A program made the position numbers and the translations under genes. Positions 8,671 to 14,944 of a stretch of DNA of 16,571 nucleotides are shown piece by piece. Below the pieces are notes generated by a model. The model was not told the DNA's origin. It saw only the letters and a list, made by a program, of their open reading frames with translations, and ran no database searches. This DNA comes from Burkholderiales bacterium (lineage in GTDB: Bacteria; Pseudomonadota; Gammaproteobacteria; Burkholderiales; SG8-39): NCBI GenBank assembly GCA_919902965.1, contig CAKKSJ010000159.1, positions 1 to 16,571 on the forward strand, read 5' to 3'. Numbering within the stretch: position 1 is the stretch's first letter; each line of letters starts with the position of its first letter.

Positions 8671-8696
8671 AAATGGGCGCTGTCCCTAATTTATGT
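8671..8696. repeat. Short sequence resembling an IS200/RAYT-associated repeat end
   Basis: Directly after the antitoxin remnant stands AAATGGGCGCTGTCCCTAAT followed by TTATG. On the other strand this reads AATTAGGGACAGCGCCCATTT, which looks like the GGGACAG-type palindromic ends found beside REP-associated tyrosine transposase (RAYT) genes in many proteobacteria. No transposase is present and only one copy is visible, so this is a tentative resemblance. Confidence 0.3.
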
Positions 8697-8728
8697 GATG
8701 GGCTGGCGTCCAGGGGCGGCATGAGACG

Positions 8729-9820
8729 ATGAACTTAGATTTGGATAAGGCATTTCAGGAACTTCAGCGTATTCTGAAGAAACACCCGGTCCTTGTGGTC
8801 GGGACTGGAGCGTCGTGCGCTCTTGACCCGCGCTTTGGAATGTTTGAGTTGGCCGAACAACTGCACCGAACGGTCCAACCCGGCAACGGCTCGGACGCTG
8901 AGCAATGGAAGCAGGTTCTATCGAGTCTGGCCGACGGGAAAGGACTGGAAGAAGCTTTTAATGCGGTTACGGACACGGGGCTGAAGGAACGCATCGTCAC
9001 GGCCACGGGCGCGTTCGTGGCCTCCGTGGACCGGGACTGGGCTTGGCGCATCGCCACTGGCGAGGAGACTGCGCCGCTGCACGATTTATTGAGGAAACTG
9101 GTTGACGGCTTGCCGCCCACCAATCCGGTTCAGCACATCGTGACACCGAACTACGACATGCTCGTTGAACATTGTTGCGATGCATTGGAAGTACCGTGGA
9201 CGGACGGTTTCACAACGGGCAGTATGTGCCGCCGGGACTGGGGCGCGGCGCGTAACTCGATGCTGAAGATGACCCGCGAACCCAGAGGTAGATCATATAC
9301 AGACACGCCACGCTTTATGCCACATGTCCGACTCCACAAGGTCCACGGATCAATCAACTGGTTTAGGGACAATGACGAAACGCGTCTGCTGCGTTGTGAC
9401 CGCATGATCGACAGAGAGGGACCCCCCGCGGAGTGGCGGCGTGCGATGATCACGCCAGGCGGTGGAAAGTTCCAGGAAGCGGGGAAGAATCGGGATTGGT
9501 TCGCAGAGGCAGACGCAGCGATAGCAGGCGCAAGCTCGTTCTTGATGGTTGGATATGGATTCAATGATGATCACATTCATAACGGCATAAGGAAGAGACT
9601 CGTCGATCAAGGATGTTCTGGGATCATCGTGACAAGGGACTGGTCGCAGAAAATCGAGACCTGGATTCGCAGCAGTTCAGACCTCTGGGCCGTGTGTCAG
9701 GATCCGAGCGGTGGCAAGCTGGGAACTATCGTCGTCGGGCCGGGAACCGAAGGTGCGCCGTTGGTGTGTGAAGGTCAAGACTTGTGGAAAATCGTGGAAT
9801 TTACGAAAAGCGTGATGTAG
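8729..9820 (+). CDS. SIR2-family protein (probable NAD+-consuming defence effector)
   Basis: The 363-residue protein shows the motifs of a SIR2 Rossmann fold. VVGTGASCALDP (23-34) is the NAD-binding loop. TPNYD (139-143) is the NAD ribose/nicotinamide pocket. KVHGS (204-208) carries the likely catalytic His206, and GYGFNDDHIH (275-284) is typical of bacterial defence SIR2 proteins. No Cys4 zinc site of deacetylase sirtuins is apparent. Partner context is decisive: a HerA gene follows after 11 bases. SIR2-HerA pairs are known anti-phage systems in which NAD+ is depleted on infection. The ribosome site is weak. No promoter was recognised with confidence in the 58 bases between the preceding stop and this ATG, so transcription may come from upstream. 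Confidence 0.88.
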   Translation: MNLDLDKAFQELQRILKKHPVLVVGTGASCALDPRFGMFELAEQLHRTVQPGNGSDAEQWKQVLSSLADGKGLEEAFNAVTDTGLKERIVTATGAFVASVDRDWAWRIATGEETAPLHDLLRKLVDGLPPTNPVQHIVTPNYDMLVEHCCDALEVPWTDGFTTGSMCRRDWGAARNSMLKMTREPRGRSYTDTPRFMPHVRLHKVHGSINWFRDNDETRLLRCDRMIDREGPPAEWRRAMITPGGGKFQEAGKNRDWFAEADAAIAGASSFLMVGYGFNDDHIHNGIRKRLVDQGCSGIIVTRDWSQKIETWIRSSSDLWAVCQDPSGGKLGTIVVGPGTEGAPLVCEGQDLWKIVEFTKSVM

Positions 9821-9831
9821 GAGGAACGAGC

Positions 9832-11577
9832 ATGTCTATTTTTGATTTTTCGGAGAAGAGTCCCGCCCTTCTGGGGCGGGTGGTTGCCGTGGATACGCGA
9901 CGCGTAACACTTAACGTCGAACCCGCCCGGTTGACCCATGCACATGTGGGGAAACTGGTGGCGATAAGGACCTCCAATCCCGTCGAGGAGTGGCTGATCG
10001 CCATGGTGGATCGCGTTCAGCGTGCGCTGGCCGAGCCCGAACGCAAAGAGGGTGACGTCAAGAAGTCCGCAGGCGAGTTGCCGGAAACGCTCTTGGAGCG
10101 GGAGATCAACTCGGTGGTCGTCGTCCTCGTTGGGAGCGTGCGCGCGAAAGTGGGGATAAAGCTGAACGTCTTCTCGCGATCTTTCATCGATGTGCCGGAT
10201 ATAGACGCGTGGTGCTATGCCTTGGAAGACAATGAATTGCAGCGCTTCATGGGCTTACTATCCAGGTCGGCGGAATCGTCGAAAGCCCTCGACCTCGGTG
10301 TCTACACGCTGGACCCGAAAGCGACGGCCTATGTAGATGGTGACAAGTTCTTTCAACGGCATGCGGCATTACTGGGCAGCACCGGCTCCGGGAAGTCATG
10401 GACGGTGGCGACGATTCTCGAACGGGCCAAGGATCTTCCGTCGGCCAATCTCGTGGTATTCGACCTGCACGGGGAGTATGCGAATCTGTCGTACGCTACG
10501 CATCTCCGGGTCGCGGGGCCTGACGACATCGGGAAGAAAGACCCGTCTCTGCTGTATCTTCCATACTGGCTGCTGAACTCGGAAGAATTGCAGGCGATGT
10601 TCATCGACCGCTCTGAGTTCAGCGCTCACAACCAGGTCATGGTGTTTCAGGATCAGGTCCTGGCATCTAAGCGCCAAAGATTGGAAGCGTCCGGTAAGCA
10701 CGACGTCATCTCGGCGTTGACGATCAATGCACCGGTGCCGTTCTCTATCGAAGAGGTCGTGACGGCGCTCACGGAACTAAACGACGAAATGGACCAAGGA
10801 GCACGGGGCTTGAAACAGGGCAAGTTCTTTGGCCAGTTCAGCCGGTTGCTTGTCCGCTTGGGGGCGAAACTCAACGATAAACGTTACGGTTTTCTGTTCC
10901 AAGCCCCAGCGGCCCTACACACGTACGAGGCATTGCACGGCATTGCCGCTCAGTTGATGGACTGGACTGGGGAGAATCATCGCGTCAAGGTGATCGACTT
11001 CTCGGAAGTTCCGGCCGATGTGCTCCCGGTGATCGTCGGGCTTGTCGCCCGCCTGATCTACCAGGTTCAGTTCTGGACCCCGCAACCGAGCCGGGTGCCG
11101 ATTGCGCTGGTATGCGATGAGGCTCACCTCTATCTGCCACAACGCGCAGAGGCGGATGCTCCGGAGAAACGGGCGCTGGAGAACTTCGAGCGGATTGCCA
11201 AGGAAGGACGGAAGTACGGTGTCGCCCTGCTGGTGGTAAGCCAACGGCCCTCGGACGTAAGCGATACGATCCTGAGTCAATGCAATAACTTCGTGGCGTT
11301 ACGACTCACGAACGGTGAGGACCAGGCGAAGGTCAGGCGCCTGATGCCCGACAGTTTGGAAGGATTCATGGACATGCTTCCGGTGCTGGATATCGGGGAA
11401 GCGCTTATCGTGGGCGATGCCGTCTTGCTCCCAAGTCGCGTGCGCATCACTGAGCCGTCGATCAAACCCCTGAGCGCCACCATCGAGTTCTGGTCGGAAT
11501 GGGCCAAGTCGGGGCGCATCCCGGCCCTGGTTCAGGCCGTTGAGAACATGCGTCGGCAGAGCAGGAGAAACCCGTGA
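9832..11577 (+). CDS. herA: HerA-family hexameric DNA translocase ATPase
   Basis: The 581-residue protein has an N-terminal HAS-barrel-like region (about 1-90), then a HerA/FtsK RecA-like core. Walker A is GSTGSGKS at 182-189 (Lys188), followed by LVVFDLHGEY, which is typical of HerA. Walker B is VCDEAHLYLP with D429-E430-A431-H432, and RKYGVALLVVSQRPSDV supplies the sensor region. An open frame extends back to 9784, but ATG 9832 is preceded by a strong AGGAGG at 9819-9824, so I use it. HerA proteins form hexamers that move on DNA and, beside SIR2, assemble into a larger complex that controls the NADase. The stop overlaps the next gene (GTGA), so the partners are made together. Confidence 0.93.
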   Translation: MSIFDFSEKSPALLGRVVAVDTRRVTLNVEPARLTHAHVGKLVAIRTSNPVEEWLIAMVDRVQRALAEPERKEGDVKKSAGELPETLLEREINSVVVVLVGSVRAKVGIKLNVFSRSFIDVPDIDAWCYALEDNELQRFMGLLSRSAESSKALDLGVYTLDPKATAYVDGDKFFQRHAALLGSTGSGKSWTVATILERAKDLPSANLVVFDLHGEYANLSYATHLRVAGPDDIGKKDPSLLYLPYWLLNSEELQAMFIDRSEFSAHNQVMVFQDQVLASKRQRLEASGKHDVISALTINAPVPFSIEEVVTALTELNDEMDQGARGLKQGKFFGQFSRLLVRLGAKLNDKRYGFLFQAPAALHTYEALHGIAAQLMDWTGENHRVKVIDFSEVPADVLPVIVGLVARLIYQVQFWTPQPSRVPIALVCDEAHLYLPQRAEADAPEKRALENFERIAKEGRKYGVALLVVSQRPSDVSDTILSQCNNFVALRLTNGEDQAKVRRLMPDSLEGFMDMLPVLDIGEALIVGDAVLLPSRVRITEPSIKPLSATIEFWSEWAKSGRIPALVQAVENMRRQSRRNP

Positions 11578-13439
11578 AGCGGCAGCCCAACGGAGTGAAC
11601 TTCGACGAGGGCCTTGCGCTCCAGACGCCGGAAGAACTGTCGTTGCTGTATGTCGACGCTCGTCCGGAACAAATCGGACGGCTTGTCGAATGGTACAACA
11701 GCGAGGAGCGAGAAGGACTCCTACTGGGTGGCCAGATCGGTGTAGGGAAATCCACTCTCTTGAGCGCCTTGACAGTTCGTGAGGGGTGTAAACCTGACGT
11801 CTTGTTCGCGTTTGACCGTGAGACCCCGGCGTTTAGCCCTGGGGGCTTCTGGGGTTACGTTCTCGGACGACTCGTTGAGCGCGCTTTGCGTGATGACGTC
11901 GCGATCCCGGATGGGTTTGCCCCTTCCGACTGTCCGGAAGACAAGACTGGCGACTGGTCAGCCGTCGCCCGTTTGCTGACCAGCTTCCCCAAGTCGATGG
12001 CCGAAAACGATCGCTTGAGTGCCGTCCAGTCCCGCATCGCCAAACGCGCGGGACTGGTGGAGAGGCAATGCAAGGCAATACTCAGGGCACTTGAGGAGAA
12101 GTCCGGGCGTCCGTTGCGCATCTTCTGCGAGGGCGTGGACAAGTTCGCGCCTGGGACGCCAGACATGCAGTCGTTGGCCCCTGTGTTGGATCTGCTCGCC
12201 GAGTTCAAGACCTTGTTCGAAGTGAACGTCGTGCATCTATTCGGTGACGAGTGGAAGTGGCAGAGGGTGCCCCGCCTGTATGTCTCGCCGTTCGAGGAGA
12301 GTACGATTGTCGACCTTTTGCTAAGGCGGCTGGGTGTGTACGAGGCAGGAAGGCGGGATGTCTTGCCGGCAGTTGCTCGGTTCTCCGGAGGGAACCCGCG
12401 CCAGGCGCTGCGGCTCCTCATGGCTTACGACTACGCAAGAGGAGCGAAGCGAATGCCCAAGGAAGACGCGTTTGGCTATGCATGCCGGCGTGTGCGCGAC
12501 GACTATCTATACCTCCCCTTCGGTGCTATCCCCAAAGATATCTTTGCAGCCGTGGATCGCGATGGGTTCGTCAGATCAGGCCTGGTGACCGGTGTCGGAC
12601 TGCTGACGCCCGCAGCAGATGCGGTGTACAAGAACTGGCTGATTCTTGGGCCGAAGCCCGAGGATGACGACAAGTGGCCCACTCAGTTGAACCCGCTTCT
12701 CCTGTCAGCCAAGCTTGTCACGGATGTGTTGCCGGAGAGTCCCGAGATGGCGGCAATCAAGAGGTGGGCGGAGAGGCATGGCGTGAGTCCGTATGGTCTG
12801 GACTTCGACGCTTCGTACAAGTCCAGCGCCGAAGTATTGAGTGAGATCGCTTCTTCCTCTTCTTCCATGGACGTTCTGAATATCGTAGAATTGCTCGACA
12901 CCGTTGCCGCCGCGCTATTCTCGGCGGATCGCTGCGACCGTGTGCTCATCGCCTATCGCGAGCCATTGGTCATGGAGACCGCGCGGGACTATCTGGTCGG
13001 CAAGGCGAGCGAAATGGGGTTTTCGCCTGTCGTCAGTATTGATTTGGGGGCAATGCCAGAAGGAGAGCGTCTGGCCGGGTTGTTCGCCGCACTAACTGAC
13101 GCGGAAGGCCATGCCATCTACTCGATTCTGCTGCCGCAGTCCCCCGATAAGCCATTCCTGCGCCAGTTGGATAGGCGGCGGGATGTCTTTGTTCCGTACG
13201 AGATGCTGTGGTGGGTGCGGACGGAGGATCTGCCCCTTTGTCTTCAGGAGTGGCCGCAACTGCGGCAACTCCTGTCGGTCTACATTTTGGAAGACGAACT
13301 GCTGGGCAGTCTCAAGCCGGACGAGGTGCAGGCGGACCTGGACTACCTCGCGCTTCTGAAAAAGGATGAACCGCTTCACGAGGCTGAGCGTCGATTCCAG
13401 CATGTGCTGAACGTCGTGAGAGAGAGGCGGGGAACATGA
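11574..13439 (+). CDS. AAA+/STAND-like ATPase, third gene of the SIR2-HerA operon
   Basis: The 621-residue product has Walker A GGQIGVGKST at 52-61 (Lys59) and a degenerate Walker B, LRIFCEGVDKF, at 181-191, where the usual acidic pair is E186-G187. SGGNPRQALRLL at 271-282 resembles the sensor-2/lid helix of ORC/STAND-type ATPases. The C-terminal half (about 330-621) has no family I recognise; it contains a serine run (SSSSS) near residue 425 and an alpha/beta-looking stretch around 445-560. The start is GTG 11574, overlapping the HerA stop by four bases, with AGGAGA at 11563-11568. Tight coupling implies that it works with SIR2 and HerA, perhaps as sensor or regulator; that role is inference. 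SIR2-HerA is usually described as a two-gene system, so this gene is an extension. Confidence 0.75.
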   Translation: MKRQPNGVNFDEGLALQTPEELSLLYVDARPEQIGRLVEWYNSEEREGLLLGGQIGVGKSTLLSALTVREGCKPDVLFAFDRETPAFSPGGFWGYVLGRLVERALRDDVAIPDGFAPSDCPEDKTGDWSAVARLLTSFPKSMAENDRLSAVQSRIAKRAGLVERQCKAILRALEEKSGRPLRIFCEGVDKFAPGTPDMQSLAPVLDLLAEFKTLFEVNVVHLFGDEWKWQRVPRLYVSPFEESTIVDLLLRRLGVYEAGRRDVLPAVARFSGGNPRQALRLLMAYDYARGAKRMPKEDAFGYACRRVRDDYLYLPFGAIPKDIFAAVDRDGFVRSGLVTGVGLLTPAADAVYKNWLILGPKPEDDDKWPTQLNPLLLSAKLVTDVLPESPEMAAIKRWAERHGVSPYGLDFDASYKSSAEVLSEIASSSSSMDVLNIVELLDTVAAALFSADRCDRVLIAYREPLVMETARDYLVGKASEMGFSPVVSIDLGAMPEGERLAGLFAALTDAEGHAIYSILLPQSPDKPFLRQLDRRRDVFVPYEMLWWVRTEDLPLCLQEWPQLRQLLSVYILEDELLGSLKPDEVQADLDYLALLKKDEPLHEAERRFQHVLNVVRERRGT

Positions 13440-14050
13440 GCGCCGAAGAACGCCGCCGCACGCACATATGGCACGCCATAATACGGAGCGCGTTCGCGCC
13501 GAGCGACGCTGGCACACGGGCAACATGGCTTACCTGTTTTTACCAGACGATTCCAATATACGTTGACAGTCCGGTTTTTTCTAAGTTCCCAAACCAATAC
13601 GGCGAGTCATTCTTGGGGGAAATCGGATGCAGTAGTCTGGATTTCTTGTGCAAGTACAAGATTCAGCCAGAGCGTGCGGATTTCACCATGCTGCGGGGGG
13701 ATTCCTCTGAATGGCAATACGGAATCGAATCGTCCGTTTTCGTGCCCAACGGGCGGGATGTGCGGGTTGATCGCGCGTCGCTATGCCAGGATGACGTAGA
13801 CAAGGTCTTGTGCGCCATGATCACGCATCCTCGGGCACACCTACACGTCTACAACGACAAACCGCGGCGAGAAGTACGCATTGGGACAGGCCTCAGTGAG
13901 TCGTTTCTGTTCCTTTTTCAGCTTCGCTTTCAACTCTGCCTTGATCCAACCAGAAGACAGGCTGAATTGTCGCGGCTGACGCGTATCTTCACGCTGAATT
14001 GGCTGAAACGCGAGCGCGTCATCTCGCCGCAGAGGCTGTTCGGCCTGTAA
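13436..14050 (+). CDS. Unknown 204-residue protein, fourth gene of the SIR2-HerA operon
   Basis: The ATG overlaps the AAA+ gene stop by four bases (ATGA), which makes this a real, co-translated gene. I do not recognise its family. The N-terminal half is mixed and aromatic-rich (WLTCFYQTIPIYVDSPVF). The middle has acidic and polar strands (DFTMLRGDSSEWQYGIESSVFVPNG). A hydrophobic patch, SFLFLFQLRFQLCL, near residues 155-168 is followed by a basic C-terminus (TLNWLKRERVISPQ). There is no signal peptide, and the hydrophobic patch is interrupted by charged residues, so it is probably not a membrane segment. No catalytic motif stands out. By position it could be a sensor, adaptor or inhibitor of the SIR2-HerA complex. 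Confidence 0.7.
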   Translation: MSAEERRRTHIWHAIIRSAFAPSDAGTRATWLTCFYQTIPIYVDSPVFSKFPNQYGESFLGEIGCSSLDFLCKYKIQPERADFTMLRGDSSEWQYGIESSVFVPNGRDVRVDRASLCQDDVDKVLCAMITHPRAHLHVYNDKPRREVRIGTGLSESFLFLFQLRFQLCLDPTRRQAELSRLTRIFTLNWLKRERVISPQRLFGL

Positions 14051-14172
14051 GGGAACGCGGCGGTGAATTGACCGGAAGCCAAGGTGGCGGGCGCTGCTTG
14101 TGTTATTCTCGTGAAAGATACGTTCGAGCACGTTTTCTGGGAGTCCGAGCACGCGCCGGGTTCTTCAGCCGG

Positions 14173-14201
14173 TTGCTGTTATTTGATGTAAATGCTAAGA
14201 T
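14173..14201 (+). promoter_or_regulatory. Weak candidate promoter of the toxin-antitoxin pair
   Basis: TTGCTG (14173-14178), 17 bases, then TAAGAT (14196-14201) is the best pair in the 198-base interval between the unknown operon gene and the antitoxin. Each box is a partial match. The rest of this interval (14051-14248) holds no gene I can support. Confidence 0.3.
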
Positions 14202-14248
14202 TAAAGCCACCTTGGGAGAAAAAGAAGTTATCATAAAGGAGAATGACC

Positions 14249-14449
14249 ATGTCACAAGTCGAAATGCTTGAGCAGACTGTCAAACAGCTCAGCCCCGGTG
14301 AACTGGCCGCTTTTCGCTCCTGGTTTATCGAATTTGATGCAGCCGAATGGGATCGTCAGATAGAAATGGATAGCGAGACCGGCAAGCTGGACAGGTTAGT
14401 GCAAAGCGCCATTGAGGAACACAAGGCGGGAAAGACGAAACGCATTTGA
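14249..14449 (+). CDS. Antitoxin-like small protein of a type II toxin-antitoxin pair
   Basis: The 66-residue product, starting MSQVEMLEQTVKQLSPGELA and continuing with AAFRSWFIEFDAAEWDRQIE, matches a common family of small antitoxin-like proteins. They have an SPxELAAFRxWF helix and end in a EEHKAGKT tail. I chose ATG 14249 because AAGGAG at 14236-14241 stands 7 bases before it; ATG 14243, two codons earlier, is too close to that site. The partner toxin frame overlaps the stop codon. The antitoxin looks complete. Confidence 0.8.
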   Translation: MSQVEMLEQTVKQLSPGELAAFRSWFIEFDAAEWDRQIEMDSETGKLDRLVQSAIEEHKAGKTKRI

Positions 14450-14637
14450 ACCACTTTGCCTCATCGGCCTTCTGGGATTGTTACCGGAGATTGCCGCAAA
14501 GCATTCAAGAGCTCGCCGATGCACACTTCGCTCTGTTAAAAGAAAATCCGTCTCACCCATCCCTCCACTTCAAGAAAACCGGCAAATACAGATCAGTCCG
14601 TATAGGGATGCCTTCGGGCGGTAAATATTTGATGTAA
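14446..14637 (+). pseudogene. Truncated RelE/HigB-like toxin
   Basis: A TTG start overlaps the antitoxin stop (TTGA). The frame reads NHFASSAFWDCYRRLP, then ELADAHFALLKENPSHPSLH and FKKTGKYRSVRIG, the usual start of a RelE/HigB-type toxin of about 90 residues. Family members continue after SVRxG with a YRALA-type strand and a WFWIGxHxEYD end. Here the match stops at Gly54 (base 14607) and is replaced by MPSGGKYLM and a stop, for a total of 63 residues. The lost part includes the strands that complete the catalytic face, so the toxin is probably inactive. Confidence 0.7.
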
Positions 14638-14669
14638 TATAACCATCAGTTGATGTATAATGACCATCA
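14629..14669. repeat. Two tandem operator-like repeats
   Basis: TTGATGTAATATAACCATCA (14629-14648) and TTGATGTATAATGACCATCA (14650-14669) are 20-bp imperfect direct repeats spaced 21 bp apart, two helical turns. Each contains a TGATG-N9-CATCA dyad. A perfect TATAAT (14656-14661) lies inside the second. The arrangement looks like a pair of repressor sites over a promoter for the winged-helix stub that follows. Confidence 0.6.
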
Positions 14670-14681
14670 TGGGAGATGGCC

Positions 14682-14717
14682 ATGCTGCATAAATTATTTT
14701 CCTCAAAAGTCCGATGA
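14682..14717 (+). pseudogene. Stub of a winged-helix DNA-binding protein
   Basis: Behind GGGAGA (14671-14676), ATG 14682 opens MLHKLFSSKVR and then stops at the junction with the second helicase fragment. Many winged-helix regulators, often linked to nucleotidyltransferases, begin with MLxKLFSSKxR followed by VKIL or similar. Only this beginning remains. The cut lies at the ATG of helicase copy 2, so it marks a recombination junction. Eleven residues give a family hint, not proof. Confidence 0.4.
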
Positions 14718-14860
14718 TCCAACGCTATTCCTCCCGCCACAGCCCCTTGAAGGATTTTCTGGCCACCCAGTTGCAGGGCACCCGCCGGTACGACCGGATT
14801 GCCGGGTTCTTCAGCTCTTCCCTGCTGGAGGTGGCGGACGAGGCCCTGGAACAGTTTGTA

Positions 14861-14889
14861 TTGACAGTCAATCCTGAATTGCATATAAC
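14861..14889 (+). promoter_or_regulatory. Strong sigma70-type promoter of the fic gene
   Basis: A perfect TTGACA (14861-14866), 17-base spacer and TATAAC (14884-14889) give a near-consensus promoter. Transcription would start around 14896 and leave about 50 bases before the fic ATG. The promoter begins within 10 bases of the end of helicase scar 2, so the acquired piece brought its own promoter. Confidence 0.7.
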
Positions 14890-14908
14890 AGATTGGCTAT
14901 TTGTTATA
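14884..14908. promoter_or_regulatory. Palindromic operator candidate over the fic -10 box
   Basis: TATAACA (14884-14890) and TGTTATA (14902-14908) form a perfect 7-bp inverted repeat with 11 bases between. The left arm includes the -10 box. A further GTATAAC occurs at 14923-14929. A repressor dimer here would block the promoter. The Fic protein ends in a winged-helix-like domain and could bind it itself. Confidence 0.55.
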
Positions 14909-14944
14909 GACAATCGGTTTTGCGTATAACCCGTTGGAGACAAG

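Larger units (their letters stand above)
14714..14929 (+). pseudogene. Scar 2: 5' fragment of a PLD-helicase gene
   Basis: ATG 14714 opens a 71-residue frame whose first 46 residues (MIQRYSSRHSPLKDFLATQL through DEALE) match the intact helicase at 16100 apart from five substitutions. At DNA level 139 bases (14714-14852) align with 17 differences, 12 of them synonymous. The match ends at CTGGAAC; foreign sequence then runs in frame to a stop at 14929 and carries the fic promoter. The catalytic PLD motifs are absent, so the fragment cannot act as a nuclease. The mainly silent differences imply that both copies diverged while functional. Confidence 0.88.

Noticed and set aside
9784..9831. Earlier start for HerA
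   Set aside because: It lies inside the SIR2 gene; ATG 9832 has a strong AGGAGG at the right distance.
13999..14271. 90-residue + frame spanning the gap before the antitoxin
   Set aside because: It overlaps the end of one gene and the start of another, has no ribosome site and an Arg-rich random look.
14629..14669. Tandem repeats as a CRISPR remnant
   Set aside because: The units are adjacent with a one-base gap, each contains its own dyad and a -10 box; there are no spacers and no cas genes.
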